NCBI GenBank assembly: GCA_016703535.1
Contig: JADJBV010000001.1
Location: 4,082,001-4,146,000 of the forward strand
Reading direction: 5' to 3'
Length of the DNA: 64,000 nucleotides
DNA from: Deltaproteobacteria bacterium
GTDB lineage: Bacteria > Myxococcota > Kuafuiibacteriia > Kuafuiibacteriales > Kuafuiibacteriaceae
The position numbers and the translations under genes are program-made. Below are positions 1 to 8,835 of this stretch, one piece after another; position 1 is the stretch's first letter; every line of letters starts with the position of its first letter. The notes under the pieces are model-generated. The model was not told where the DNA came from. It saw only the letters and a list, made by a program, of their open reading frames with translations, and did no database searches.

Positions 1-2812
1 TCATCATGATGCCGTTGCGGGTGGCGATCCCGAACAAGGTCACGAAGCCGACCAAAGAGGCGATGTTCATGATCCCACCGCTGAGCTGCACCGCTAGGGC
101 GCCACCCACCAAAGCCAGCGGTAGGTTGAGCATGACCAGGGCCGCGTCGCGCCAGGAGCCGAAGGCCAAGAGCAACAGCCCGGCCATCCCGACCAGCGCG
201 AGCAACGACAACCCGAGGATCGTTTGGCTCGCCGAGGCTTCACTCTCGAACTCGCCGCCCAGCTGCCGGTGATATCCGGGCGGGAGCGGCAGGGTGGCCA
301 AGCGCCGTTCGACCTCCAAGGCGGCGCCGCGGAGGTCTCGGCCGGTGACGTTGGCGGTGACCACAATTCGCCGCTCGACGTTCTCTCGGTTGATGAGGTT
401 GGGCCCGGTGGTCTTCTCGACCTGGGCGACCGCCGAAAGTTCGGTGAAGCGCTCCCCGCGGACGTCGATGGGGGTCGCCGCCAACAGCGAAAACTCCGCT
501 TGATGGTCTTGGGGAAAACGCAGCACCAGATCGTAGACGCGCTCCCCCTCCCACCAAGCGCCCACCCGACGCCCGGCGAAGGCCATCTCGACAAAGGTGG
601 CCAACTCACCGGGGCGAAGGCCAAACGCGGCGAGTTCGGTCGCCTTGGGCCGAACGATGAGTTGGGGGACGTCGGTTTGTTGCTCGACGTTGAGGTCGAC
701 CAGGCCCGGAATGTCCTTGATGGCCGCGGCGGCCTCCTTGGCCAAGGCCCGGAGGCGGTCGAGCTCCGGCCCGTAGATCTTCACCGCCAGGTTGGCGCGC
801 ACGCCGCTGACCAGGTGTTCGATGCGATGGCTGATCGGTTGGCCGACCGTCACGGTCAGGCCGGGGATCGACGCGGCTTGGGCCCGGACCTCGGCGAGGA
901 TCACCTCCCGATCTCTCTTGCGGAGATCGAGGCCCACCTCGAGCTCCGAGAAGTTGACGTCCATCGCGTGTTCGTCGCGTTCGGCCCGCCCTGTGCTGCG
1001 GATCACCGAGGTCACCGCCGGATGCTGGAGCAGATACCGCTCGAGCCGGGCCACGATCTGATCCGAGGTCTCGAGGGAGGTGCCGGGTGCGGTGGCGGCG
1101 GCGATGTTCAAGGAGCCCTCGTTGAACTCCGGCAAGAACGAACGCCCGAAGGAAGAGATGGCCACCACCGCCACCAAGGCGCCGAACAAGGAGACCAAGG
1201 CGATCGGCGTCGGCGACCGCAGGAGCCGAACGATCAGAGGCCGGTACCAGGCCTTGAGGCGCCGGGCCACTGGGCTGTCGGACTCGGGCCGGGTGAGTTC
1301 GGTGTGGCGGCCGAGGAGCAGGTAACAAAGCACCGGCGTGATGGTGAGGGCGACGATCAGAGAGGCGCCGATGCTGGTCACGTAGGCGACGCCCAGCGGC
1401 CGGAGCAGGCGACCTTCGATCCCACTCAGGAAGAACAAGGGGGCGAAGACCAGCAGGATGATCAAGGTGGCGTAGACCACCGAACTCCGGATCTCCCGCG
1501 AGGCATCGAAGACAACTTCGAGGATTGGTCGGCGTTCGGCCTCGTTTCGGTGGGCGTTCTCCCTCAGCCGACGATAGACGTTCTCGACGTCGATGATCGC
1601 ATCGTCGACCAGCTCACCGATCCCGATCGCGAAGCCGCCCAGGGTCATGGTGTTGATCGAGGCGCCGGTGTAGCGGAGCACCAACAGACCGGCGAGCAAC
1701 GACAGCGGCAGGGACAGGAGCGAGATCAGCGTGGTGCGCCAACTCATCAGGAAGAGGGCCAAGATGATCGCCACCAAGATCGCGCCGTCGCGAAGGACGG
1801 TGATCACGTTGTCGAGGGCGACCCGAATGAAGTCCGCCTGACGGAAGCCCTTTCGATAGAGCTGCATGTTGGGCGGCAGTCCAAGGGCGATGTCGTCGAG
1901 GGCTCGGTCCAACCGTTCGGTGATCTCCAGGGTGTTGGCCTGGGGTTGTTTCTGAACCTTGAGCACCACCCCGTGGCGACCATCGAGGGCCGCTTCACCT
2001 CGGCGGATCTCGGCGCCGTATTGAACCTCCGCCAGATCCCCGAGGGTCAGGGCCACACCCTCCCGCTCGTCGATGACCGTCTTCTTCAGCTCTGACAGGG
2101 ACGAAGGCCGGCCGATGCCGCGGATCAGGTACTCTTCTTGGCCCGATACGAAGAAGCCGCCCGGGGTGTTGAGGTCGGCGCCATCCAGGGCCGCCAAGAT
2201 CTGGGTCGCGCCGATCCGGTGCTCCATCAGGCGGTCCGGGAGGAGCTCGATCTGCACCTGCCGCACGTCACCGCCGATGGGCACGACCTGAGCGATGCCA
2301 GGCAACCCCAGCAGACGTCGGCGCACCGTCCACTCGGCCGTGTCCCGCAGCTCGGAGGGGCTGACGCTGGGCTCCCCGACCAGCCCCACGAACATGATCT
2401 CCCCCATGATCGAGGAGGCCGGCGCCAACAGCGGCGCCACGTCGTTCGGCAAAGACGGTCGCGCCGCGGCCAACTTCTCGGCGACCACCTGGCGCGCGAC
2501 GACGGAAGAGACGTCCCACTCGAACTCCACCCAAATGAGCGAGATCCCGATCGCCGACGAGGAGCGGATCCGCCGCAGGCCCGGCGAGCCATTCAGGGCC
2601 TGCTCGAGGGGCACGGTCACCAACTTCTCGACCTCTTCGGGCGCGAGGCCAGTGGCCTCGGTCACCACCGTGACCGACGGCGCCGAGAGCTCGGGCAGCA
2701 CATCTAGGGGTATTCGGGAGGCCTCGTAGAGCCCAACGACCACCAGGATCAGGGCCAGCGCGATGACTACCCAGCGATGACGCAGGGAGGCCGAGATGAT
2801 GGCGTCGAACAT
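1..2812 (-). CDS. Heavy-metal efflux RND pump (CusA/CzcA family), 3' end cut by window edge
   Basis: Inner-membrane trimeric proton/metal antiporter that drives metal ions out through an adaptor and an outer-membrane channel. About 937 residues are visible of a usual 1030-1050. The protein opens MFDAIISASLRHRWVVIALA, a typical RND first helix. The fourth-helix proton relay reads GELVDDAIIDVEN, with the acidic residues and Glu-Asn expected of heavy-metal RND proteins, though the spelling matches neither classic CzcA nor CusA, so the metal cannot be named. The visible part ends in the last membrane helices (NIASLVGFVTLFGIATRNGIMM). ATG follows GGAGGAACC. It lies 19 bp downstream of the adaptor gene in the same operon as blaI, the M56 protease and the TolC-like gene. 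The family is certain, the substrate is not. Confidence 0.95.
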   Translation of the reverse strand, partial: MFDAIISASLRHRWVVIALALILVVVGLYEASRIPLDVLPELSAPSVTVVTEATGLAPEEVEKLVTVPLEQALNGSPGLRRIRSSSAIGISLIWVEFEWDVSSVVARQVVAEKLAAARPSLPNDVAPLLAPASSIMGEIMFVGLVGEPSVSPSELRDTAEWTVRRRLLGLPGIAQVVPIGGDVRQVQIELLPDRLMEHRIGATQILAALDGADLNTPGGFFVSGQEEYLIRGIGRPSSLSELKKTVIDEREGVALTLGDLAEVQYGAEIRRGEAALDGRHGVVLKVQKQPQANTLEITERLDRALDDIALGLPPNMQLYRKGFRQADFIRVALDNVITVLRDGAILVAIILALFLMSWRTTLISLLSLPLSLLAGLLVLRYTGASINTMTLGGFAIGIGELVDDAIIDVENVYRRLRENAHRNEAERRPILEVVFDASREIRSSVVYATLIILLVFAPLFFLSGIEGRLLRPLGVAYVTSIGASLIVALTITPVLCYLLLGRHTELTRPESDSPVARRLKAWYRPLIVRLLRSPTPIALVSLFGALVAVVAISSFGRSFLPEFNEGSLNIAAATAPGTSLETSDQIVARLERYLLQHPAVTSVIRSTGRAERDEHAMDVNFSELEVGLDLRKRDREVILAEVRAQAASIPGLTVTVGQPISHRIEHLVSGVRANLAVKIYGPELDRLRALAKEAAAAIKDIPGLVDLNVEQQTDVPQLIVRPKATELAAFGLRPGELATFVEMAFAGRRVGAWWEGERVYDLVLRFPQDHQAEFSLLAATPIDVRGERFTELSAVAQVEKTTGPNLINRENVERRIVVTANVTGRDLRGAALEVERRLATLPLPPGYHRQLGGEFESEASASQTILGLSLLALVGMAGLLLLAFGSWRDAALVMLNLPLALVGGALAVQLSGGIMNIASLVGFVTLFGIATRNGIMM

Positions 2813-2831
2813 GGTTCCTCCGAGCCGGGGC

Positions 2832-4370
2832 TCAGTGCCGATGGGACTCGATGGTCCCCATCAAGGCGTTGAGGTGGATGTCGAAGCCCCCTTTGGTCAC
2901 GACCCGCTCTCCCTCCTTCAGCCCCGATCCGATCTCGACCCAAGGCCCATCCACGCGCCCGATCGTGACGGCTCGACGTTCAAAGTGTTCGCCGTCGAGC
3001 TGCACGAAGGCGTAGGGCCGGGTGTTGATATCGACCACGGCGGTCCGAGGGATCGAGACCCGTCGTTCGGGCTCGCCGACCCGCACCGCCAGCACCACGC
3101 TGCTCCCCGGGAGAAGGCCGCTCACCCCTTCACCTGGGGTGACGTCGACGATCCAGGTGGCGATCCGCGATCGGGCGTCCACCACCGGGAGCGTCGAGAG
3201 GAAGTGGGCCCGCTCCTCGAGGGCGACCCGCTCACCGCTGGGCAAGCGGGCCGCGATCGGGACGCCGCCGAGGAGCGCGGCGGCCGGCTTGGCGACGAAG
3301 CGGGTCCGGATCCAGAGGTGATCGGTGCCACCGATGCGAAGGATCGGAGATCCGGCCTCCACCGGCGCCCCGTTGGGGACCAGCACCATCGAGATCAGGC
3401 CCGCGAGGGTCGAGCGCACCGGAACACTCCCGCCTTGAGCGCTCGGGGAGAGGACCCCGCTCAAGCGACCGCCCGCAGACTTCAGCCGGGCCTCCAGGGA
3501 TGCCAGCTCGTTCTCCAGCTCCACCTTTCGCCGCAGCGGCAAGAGACCTTGGGCCACCAGCGGTGTCACCCGCAGCAGCTCCCGCTCGAGCTGGGCCTGG
3601 TTGAGGCGGGTCTCCTCCACCGCCAACTCGAGGCGGCTGAAGTCTTCGCCCGACACCGAGGGAATGATGGTCCCGACCAACTCCCCCTTCTTCACCTGCA
3701 GCCCCTCCGCGAGGGCCGACTTCGGATTCTGAAAAAACCGACCGCTCGTCGGTGCTACCAGCGTCAGCTGGTCGGTGGCCGCGGGCTCCACCACTCCGGC
3801 GAGTTCCAGCTCCTCAGCCAGGGGCCGGGTCTCGACCCAGGCGGTGCCAAAGGGGATCTTCCATTGGGACTCCTTGAGGAAGGTGATGCTCCCGCCGGGC
3901 AACTCGCCCTCCTCGGCCTTGGCCGGCGACGCGACCTCGACGGTCCCGCAGTCGAAGGTGTCGGCTTGATCGGCGAGTTGGTACCGCATCTTCAGGTTGT
4001 AGGCCCCCGCGGGCGGGGCGGCGCTCTCGAAGACGAAGATCCCCGGTCGCTTTACGCCCTCTTGGGTGGCTTCGAGCACCAGCTGCGCCTCTTTGAAGAA
4101 CTGGACCACGAAGGTGCCCTCGGTGACCGCTTGGAAGTCGTCGAGCCGGGTCACGTGGGCGTGGTAGGGGATCGGTTGGCCCGGCGTCGGCGCGGGGAGC
4201 TCGACGAAGACCTCGTAGCGTTCGCTCCACCGGGTGAACGCCAAGGAGGGGGCGTCCTCCTCGCCGGCCGCCGCGTGGCCCTGATCATGGTCGTGAGGGT
4301 GCTCGTGGTCGTGGCAACCGAGGGGCACCAGGGCACCGGCGGCCAGCAGCGCAAACGGAACCGATCTCAT
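2832..4370 (-). CDS. RND efflux periplasmic adaptor (CusB/CzcB type), His-rich lipoprotein
   Basis: Membrane-fusion protein of 512 residues linking the RND pump to the outer-membrane channel. The N-terminus has a lipobox (LVPLGC) directly followed by a His/Asp cluster (CHDHEHPHDHDQGH), a probable metal-binding tail. A beta-sandwich region, lipoyl-like half motifs around LVAPTSGRF and VRSTLAGLISMVLVPNG, a coiled hairpin and a C-terminal membrane-proximal domain (SIPRTAVVDINTRPYAFVQ) follow in the family order. The ATG overlaps the stop of the upstream channel gene (ATGA) and has GAGG upstream, so the two are translationally coupled. Residues 45-160 form an extra domain before the first barrel strand, seen in CzcB/CusB relatives. 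Family assignment is firm. Confidence 0.93.
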   Translation of the reverse strand: MRSVPFALLAAGALVPLGCHDHEHPHDHDQGHAAAGEEDAPSLAFTRWSERYEVFVELPAPTPGQPIPYHAHVTRLDDFQAVTEGTFVVQFFKEAQLVLEATQEGVKRPGIFVFESAAPPAGAYNLKMRYQLADQADTFDCGTVEVASPAKAEEGELPGGSITFLKESQWKIPFGTAWVETRPLAEELELAGVVEPAATDQLTLVAPTSGRFFQNPKSALAEGLQVKKGELVGTIIPSVSGEDFSRLELAVEETRLNQAQLERELLRVTPLVAQGLLPLRRKVELENELASLEARLKSAGGRLSGVLSPSAQGGSVPVRSTLAGLISMVLVPNGAPVEAGSPILRIGGTDHLWIRTRFVAKPAAALLGGVPIAARLPSGERVALEERAHFLSTLPVVDARSRIATWIVDVTPGEGVSGLLPGSSVVLAVRVGEPERRVSIPRTAVVDINTRPYAFVQLDGEHFERRAVTIGRVDGPWVEIGSGLKEGERVVTKGGFDIHLNALMGTIESHRH

Positions 4371-5677
4371 GGTGAACCTCGGTCGTGGCCCAAGCAGGCC
4401 TGGTCGAGCTCTGGGTCGAAGAAGGATCCGGCGAGGCGCATACGCGCCAACCTGACTTGAGCGATCTCTGCGGCGAGCTCGAGGCGGGAGAGGAGCAGCG
4501 CCTCTGCGGAATGGTACGCCTCCAAGAGTTCGGTGATGTTCGCTTCGCCCGCCGCATAAAGTTGGGTCGCCTCGTCTTGGAGGCGGAGCACGCCGCCTTC
4601 GTTGAACTGCTCGCGGTGGGCCTCTAGGCGATCCAGCTGCGCCGCGGCGGCACGAAGCTCCGCGGAGCTCTGGCGTTGGAAGCGCCCCGCCTTGGCCTGG
4701 GCGAGCAGCAGCTGGGCATGAGCTTGTGCCGCCTCCCCTTGTCCGTGATCGAAGAACGTCAGGGGCACCGTGAGCGAAGCCGAGAGGCCATGGCCCGTCT
4801 CTTGGCCGGCGCCGACCTCACGATAACCAGCGAGCACCTCGAGATCGGGGATCCATCGGCGTTCGGCGGCCCGCAACTCCAGGGCCCCCAACTCGACGGC
4901 CGCCTCGAGGGAGCGCCTCTGCGGGTGTTGAGCGATGAGGACCGCCGCGTCGCCGCTATCGGCACCTTGGGCCAACTCGAGCGGATCGATCGCGAGCGGA
5001 AGCGGCGCCGAGGTCCACCTCGCCAAGCGGAGCTCCGCCGCCTCAGCCTGCGCCTCCGCGAGGAGCAGGCGGCGCCGGTGGAGGTCCGCCTCGAGTTCTT
5101 GACGGAGCAGATCGTAGCGAGAGAGTTCACCACCTTTGGTGAGGCCGGCGATCACCTCCGTGAGCCGCTCGAGGGCCGCCTGCTGCTTCGTCAACACCGC
5201 GACCTTTGCCCGCGCCAGGACGGCGTCGGCGTAAGCGGCCCGGGCCAAGAGGGCGGCCTCGAAGAGCTGGACCTCGGCGTCGGCCTGCTCCTGACGATCT
5301 TTTGCGTCCGCCGCGTCGCGCCGCAAGAAGTACCGACCGCTAATCCCCACCGGGACGTTGAGCGCGACGATGGTCTGTCGTTCGTCGAGCCCGGTCAGGC
5401 TCTGCTGCCGTTCGGCCCAAAGGGAGGGGTTGGGCAACACCGCGGCCTCGACAATCGCCGCCTGCCCCTGGGCTCGCTGGGCTGCGGCCACCGCCGCGTC
5501 CGGGCCTCCTCGGCAAACTTCGAGCACGAGGCCTCGCTCGGTGCGGGCCGAAGCCCCAGCTTCCGCCAGGGCCAAGCTGCCGGGAGTGATCACCAAAGCC
5601 GCAGCGCTGATCATGCCCAATAACCGACGTGCAATCGGCTTTTCTGAAACGATGCATCCTGAGGTCGGGTCAGTCAT
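4367..5677 (-). CDS. TolC/CzcC family outer-membrane efflux channel
   Basis: Outer-membrane channel of the tripartite metal pump, 436 residues, the usual size. It is rich in Ala, Leu, Glu and Gln in two repeated helical halves (for example residues around AEVQLFEAALLARAAYADAVLARAKVAVLTK is one long tunnel helix region; only the pattern matters), and has the CzcC-like pattern AAVLPNPSLWAERQQ near the start and GEANITELLEAYHSAEALL near the end. ATG at 5677 is preceded by TTGAGGAACACAG. A signal-like segment (MISAAALVITPGSLALAEA) begins at residue 22, so an inner start at 5614 is possible but has no ribosome site. Begins 9 bp after the M56 gene. Confidence 0.92.
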   Translation of the reverse strand: MTDPTSGCIVSEKPIARRLLGMISAAALVITPGSLALAEAGASARTERGLVLEVCRGGPDAAVAAAQRAQGQAAIVEAAVLPNPSLWAERQQSLTGLDERQTIVALNVPVGISGRYFLRRDAADAKDRQEQADAEVQLFEAALLARAAYADAVLARAKVAVLTKQQAALERLTEVIAGLTKGGELSRYDLLRQELEADLHRRRLLLAEAQAEAAELRLARWTSAPLPLAIDPLELAQGADSGDAAVLIAQHPQRRSLEAAVELGALELRAAERRWIPDLEVLAGYREVGAGQETGHGLSASLTVPLTFFDHGQGEAAQAHAQLLLAQAKAGRFQRQSSAELRAAAAQLDRLEAHREQFNEGGVLRLQDEATQLYAAGEANITELLEAYHSAEALLLSRLELAAEIAQVRLARMRLAGSFFDPELDQACLGHDRGSP

Positions 5678-5686
5678 CTGTGTTCC

Positions 5687-6670
5687 TCAAGGGAAGGCCA
5701 ACGACAGGATGGACTCCAAGCGGTGGTGGACGCCCTGGAAGTCGTAGAGGCAGATCGCAGCCGCGGCGAGGAACACCAAGGCCCAGGCCCAGGATGGGTC
5801 CCGGGTCGATGGCGGCCGGAGCAGGGCCTCGATCCGCTCCGGGACCGAGCTGGGGCCCAGGCCCACCGCAAAGGGCTCGGGGGTTGGGGCCCCGGAGAGG
5901 CGCGTCTCCATGGCGAGGAGGGCCTCGGCGACCTGGAGACGATCACCCACCGCAGCGGCCGCCGCCTCGTCACAACTTCGTTCCCCCGCCAACTCGAGGG
6001 CCGAGAGGAGGCGGCGCCGACTGCGAGGCAAGAGGCTCAGGGTGAGCAGCCGAGCCAAGAAGTTGATCAAGCCGTCTCGCCGGAGGACGTGGGCCCGCTC
6101 GTGGGACAAGGCGACCCTCAACTCCGCGGGGCTCGCAGATTCCAGGAACCCTCGCGAGAGCACCAAGACCGGGCGAAGTGCGCCCAAGGTGAGGCAAAGC
6201 GGCTGCGCCACGGGCAGCACCCATGCACTCAACTTGGGATCCCAGTGGCCTGTGGCGCGGATGGTGGCCAGCCAACGCCGAGCGCTGCCCCAACCCTCCA
6301 GTTCGATCCCGACGACCGCCAAGAGCCAGGCCAGACCCGCCGCCAGGATCCAACTGCTCCAGCCCCCCGCGGGTCCGAAGGGGTGGTGGAGGCAGAGGTG
6401 CACGTGCCCCCGATGGACGAGGCAGTGGTCGAGGTGGGGCCAGAGCCCGGCCAACACCGACGGCAGCAACACCGCCAAGGTCGAGAGCCCGGCCAGGAGG
6501 GCGGGCAAGGCGCCGAAGGCCAGCAAAGTCCGGTGCCGAGCCCCCGGTGACCACCCCTCGGTCCCGCGAACCACGGGGCGGGTGATCAAGGAACCCAGGA
6601 GCCCGAACCCCAGGTAGAGCCCGAGGGCGACCAGCAGAAACGGCTGAGCGTGGTGGAGCTCGGCCATCAC
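5687..6670 (-). CDS. M56-family (BlaR1/MecR1-like) membrane metalloprotease with His/Cys-rich loop
   Basis: Integral membrane zinc protease of the antirepressor type. In the BlaR1 family an external signal activates the protease, which leads to loss of the BlaI repressor. Four membrane segments are visible (about residues 10-30, 48-78, 104-122, 298-312). The catalytic motif is HERAH at residues 190-194, with a further acidic ligand region GERSCDEAAA. There is no C-terminal penicillin-binding sensor: the protein ends after the fourth helix. Instead, residues 79-96 between helices 2 and 3, the external L2 loop in BlaR1, hold seven His and two Cys. A metal-sensing role for this loop is inference. 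The GTG at 6670 overlaps the blaI stop; the next codon is ATG, an alternative start. Confidence 0.9.
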   Translation of the reverse strand: MMAELHHAQPFLLVALGLYLGFGLLGSLITRPVVRGTEGWSPGARHRTLLAFGALPALLAGLSTLAVLLPSVLAGLWPHLDHCLVHRGHVHLCLHHPFGPAGGWSSWILAAGLAWLLAVVGIELEGWGSARRWLATIRATGHWDPKLSAWVLPVAQPLCLTLGALRPVLVLSRGFLESASPAELRVALSHERAHVLRRDGLINFLARLLTLSLLPRSRRRLLSALELAGERSCDEAAAAAVGDRLQVAEALLAMETRLSGAPTPEPFAVGLGPSSVPERIEALLRPPSTRDPSWAWALVFLAAAAICLYDFQGVHHRLESILSLAFP

Positions 6671-7071
6671 TTCTTCGCCTTCAAGGCCCGGCGCCGCTCG
6701 GCCACCAACTTCTCCAGCCGCTCGAGGTGTTGGGGGCCGGCCCGTTCGGTCAAGCTCACGAAGGCCGAGACCATGGCCTCCGCTTGGCCTCCCATCAACT
6801 CGGAGATCAGCTCTCCCAAAGCGCCCGAATGAAACTCCTGCCGGCTGAGCCGGGGCCGATAGACGTGGGCGTGGCTCACCTTGTGCCGATCGAGGAGCCC
6901 CTTCTCGAACAGCCGCTTCAAGGTCGACTGGACGGTGTTGAGGGTGATGCCTCGGGCCTTGCCGAGGCGCTGATGCACGTCCTTGGCTTCAGCCTCACCG
7001 TGGGTCCACAAGAGCTCCATCACGGTCGCTTCGAGGTGACCGAGGAGGGGTGGGTGCACGGGTCTCCGCAT
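6667..7071 (-). CDS. blaI: BlaI/MecI/CopY family transcriptional repressor
   Basis: Winged-helix repressor of 134 residues from the chosen start. The DNA-binding domain is clear (LGHLEATVMELLWTHGEA, then GITLNTVQSTLKRLFEKGLL and a wing region HAHVYRPRLSRQEF), followed by a helical dimerisation tail. It should repress its own operon until cleaved or released through the neighbouring M56 protease. The reading frame stays open upstream to 7161, but those 30 codons run into the previous gene and carry the predicted promoter. The ATG at 7071, starting MRRPVHPPLLG, fits family length. This start lies only a few bases after the expected transcription start, suggesting a nearly leaderless message. 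Confidence 0.9.
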   Translation of the reverse strand: MRRPVHPPLLGHLEATVMELLWTHGEAEAKDVHQRLGKARGITLNTVQSTLKRLFEKGLLDRHKVSHAHVYRPRLSRQEFHSGALGELISELMGGQAEAMVSAFVSLTERAGPQHLERLEKLVAERRRALKAKK

Positions 7072-7080
7072 CAGGATCGG

Positions 7081-7109
7081 ATCTACCTGAGCAAAAAACC
7101 GACCGTCAA
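7081..7109 (-). promoter_or_regulatory. Predicted sigma70-type promoter of the blaI metal-efflux operon
   Basis: On the minus strand a -35 box TTGACG (7104-7109) and a -10-like box GTAGAT (7081-7086) are separated by exactly 17 bp. The predicted transcription start is near 7074, only about 3 bases before the blaI ATG at 7071, which would make the mRNA practically leaderless. No clear TACA-N2-TGTA CopY box is seen. Confidence 0.5.
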
Positions 7110-7132
7110 GCGGTGTTGGGTTCACCCGCTGG

Positions 7133-7693
7133 TTAGTGGGCCGGAGGGCCTGATCGACCAAGGGCCTGCCAAGTGGGGTCGTCGACGACCTGTTGTTTCC
7201 ACACCGCGTGGCAGCCGGTGCAGACCTGGAGCGTCGCGCCCAACTCGCTCAACACTCGGGCCCGATCTTTGTCTCGGGCGGCGGCGGAGATCCGATCGGC
7301 GGTGCGATGAAAGGCGATGGCCTGCTCCGTGAACCCGGGCGCCCCGGCGCCCATGTGGTTGCACATCTGGCCCATCTGATCCGAAAAGCCGATGCGGGCG
7401 ACGGCCTTCTCGACGCCGGTGAAGTCGTCGTTCGCGGCGGCCAGGACGATCTCCTGCACCGCCACCAGGTGATCGCGCATGTTCTGCTTTTGGTGGTGCG
7501 CCATCATCGGCAAAAGCGGCACGGCGACCCGAGTGTCCATCTGGTCCAGGACCTGCTGTGGGCCCGAGGCCGGCGCCGAGGCCGGGGCGGAGCTTGGCGC
7601 CGCCGGGGGCGTTTTTGGCGCGGCCGCGGGCGGGGCCTCGGGGGCACAGGCCAACCCGATGAAGCTGAGGGTCAGGATCAATCGAGGGTTCAT
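7133..7693 (-). CDS. Heme c lipoprotein, cytochrome c'-like
   Basis: Predicted lipoprotein of 186 residues with lipobox (FIGLAC) at residue 15, then a Pro/Ala linker of about 30 residues. The rest is helical with one heme-binding motif CTGCH close to the C-terminus, preceded by about 110 residues of helices (QVLDQMDTRVAVPLLPMMAH, GFTEQAIAFHRTADRI). That layout resembles class II cytochromes c' and cytochrome-like gas or electron carriers, where the heme motif is C-terminal. Last gene of the rhodanese operon: its ATG overlaps the stop of the cysteine desulfurase gene (ATGA). Role is inferred: electron transfer or ligand sensing at the periplasmic face, possibly in sulfur or persulfide oxidation. 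Confidence 0.8.
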   Translation of the reverse strand: MNPRLILTLSFIGLACAPEAPPAAAPKTPPAAPSSAPASAPASGPQQVLDQMDTRVAVPLLPMMAHHQKQNMRDHLVAVQEIVLAAANDDFTGVEKAVARIGFSDQMGQMCNHMGAGAPGFTEQAIAFHRTADRISAAARDKDRARVLSELGATLQVCTGCHAVWKQQVVDDPTWQALGRSGPPAH

Positions 7694-8835
7694 CTGGAAG
7701 CTCCGACTTCGGACGTGACGCTGCGGTAGGCCCGGGTCAAGGCGACCGCGGCCCTTTCGACTTGGTCCGAGGTGGTGCCGCGGCCGAGGCTCAGCCGCAC
7801 CGACCCCAAGGCCTCCGTAGAAGAGATGCCCATCGCGGTGATCACCGCCGAGGCCTGGTGGTCGCCGTCGTGACAGGCCGAACCGGTGGAGGCCGCGACC
7901 TCGGGGGCCGCCGCCAAGATCTGATCTCCGCGGACTCCGGGAAAGCGTATATTGAGTGTATTGGGGAGCCGCTGCTCCGGGTGTCCGTTGAGGGCCAAGG
8001 CGGGGATGGACTGCTGCAGGCGTTGGAAGAGTAGATCTCTCAGGCCTCGGGTGCGGGCGCCTTCGGCCTCCAGCGTCGACGCCAGCTGTCGACACGCGGC
8101 GCCCAAGCCGACGATCGACGCCACGTTTTCGGTGCCCGGTCGAAGGCCCCCTTCGTGGTTGGCGCCGAGGAGCAGCGGCGAAAGGGGCGTGCCTCGACGG
8201 ACGTAGAGGGCCCCCACTCCTTTGGGCGCGTAGAGCTTGTGCCCGGCGATCGAGAGCAGGTCCACGCCGAGCGCGTCGACCTGCACCGGCACCTTTCCCA
8301 AGGACTGGGCGGCGTCGGAGTGCATCAGGGCGCCGACCCGGTGGGCCTGTTGGCTGAGTTCGGCGATCGGTTGGAGCACCCCGGTCTCGTTGTTGGCGTG
8401 CATGACCGTGACCAGCTGGGTGTGATCGTCGAAGTGGGCCTGGTCGAGCCGAACCTGCCCCACCTCGTCGACGCCCAGCTTTTGGGCGCGAAAGCCGTGT
8501 TGCGCCAACCACTCGATCGGCCGAGTGGTGGCCGGGTGTTCGATGACCCTGCTCCAGATTCGGTTGCGCCCCGAGGAGCTCGCGGTGACCCCGCGGATCG
8601 CCAGGTTGTTGGCTTCGGTGCCCCCCGAGGTGAAGAGGATCTCTTCGGGCGCGGCGCCGATCATCGCCGCCACCTGAGCCCGGGCCTCTTCCACCGCGGC
8701 CTTGGCCCGCCGCCCGTAGACGTGGCCACTCGAAGGGTTGCCGTAGTGATCTTGTAAATATGGGAGCATCACCTCCACCACCTCCGGCAACAGTGGGGTG
8801 GTGGCGTTGTGGTCCAGGTAGATCGGATCGTTCAA
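7690..8835 (-). CDS. Cysteine desulfurase (NifS/IscS-like), TTG start
   Basis: PLP enzyme of 381 residues that removes sulfur from cysteine as an enzyme persulfide plus alanine. Visible motifs: YLDHNATTP at the start, ILFTSGGTEANNLAI, the His at 100 that stacks on PLP, the PLP lysine K200 in SIAGHKLYAPKG, and the catalytic C321 in ASTGSACHDG. No ATG exists near the domain start. A TTG at 8833-8835, with GGAG upstream, overlaps the stop of the MFS gene (TTGA) and puts the conserved YLDHNATT at residues 6-13. Its position between two rhodanese fusions and a cytochrome suggests persulfide supply to the rhodanese domains rather than general Fe-S assembly; no IscU or SufE partner is near. Confidence 0.93.
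   Translation of the reverse strand: MNDPIYLDHNATTPLLPEVVEVMLPYLQDHYGNPSSGHVYGRRAKAAVEEARAQVAAMIGAAPEEILFTSGGTEANNLAIRGVTASSSGRNRIWSRVIEHPATTRPIEWLAQHGFRAQKLGVDEVGQVRLDQAHFDDHTQLVTVMHANNETGVLQPIAELSQQAHRVGALMHSDAAQSLGKVPVQVDALGVDLLSIAGHKLYAPKGVGALYVRRGTPLSPLLLGANHEGGLRPGTENVASIVGLGAACRQLASTLEAEGARTRGLRDLLFQRLQQSIPALALNGHPEQRLPNTLNIRFPGVRGDQILAAAPEVAASTGSACHDGDHQASAVITAMGISSTEALGSVRLSLGRGTTSDQVERAAVALTRAYRSVTSEVGASR

Noticed and set aside
224..2095. A 623-residue plus-strand frame opposite the RND pump
   Set aside because: It is the antisense of an unmistakable RND gene; its Gly/Asp/Arg-rich, motif-free text is the usual shadow in GC-rich DNA.
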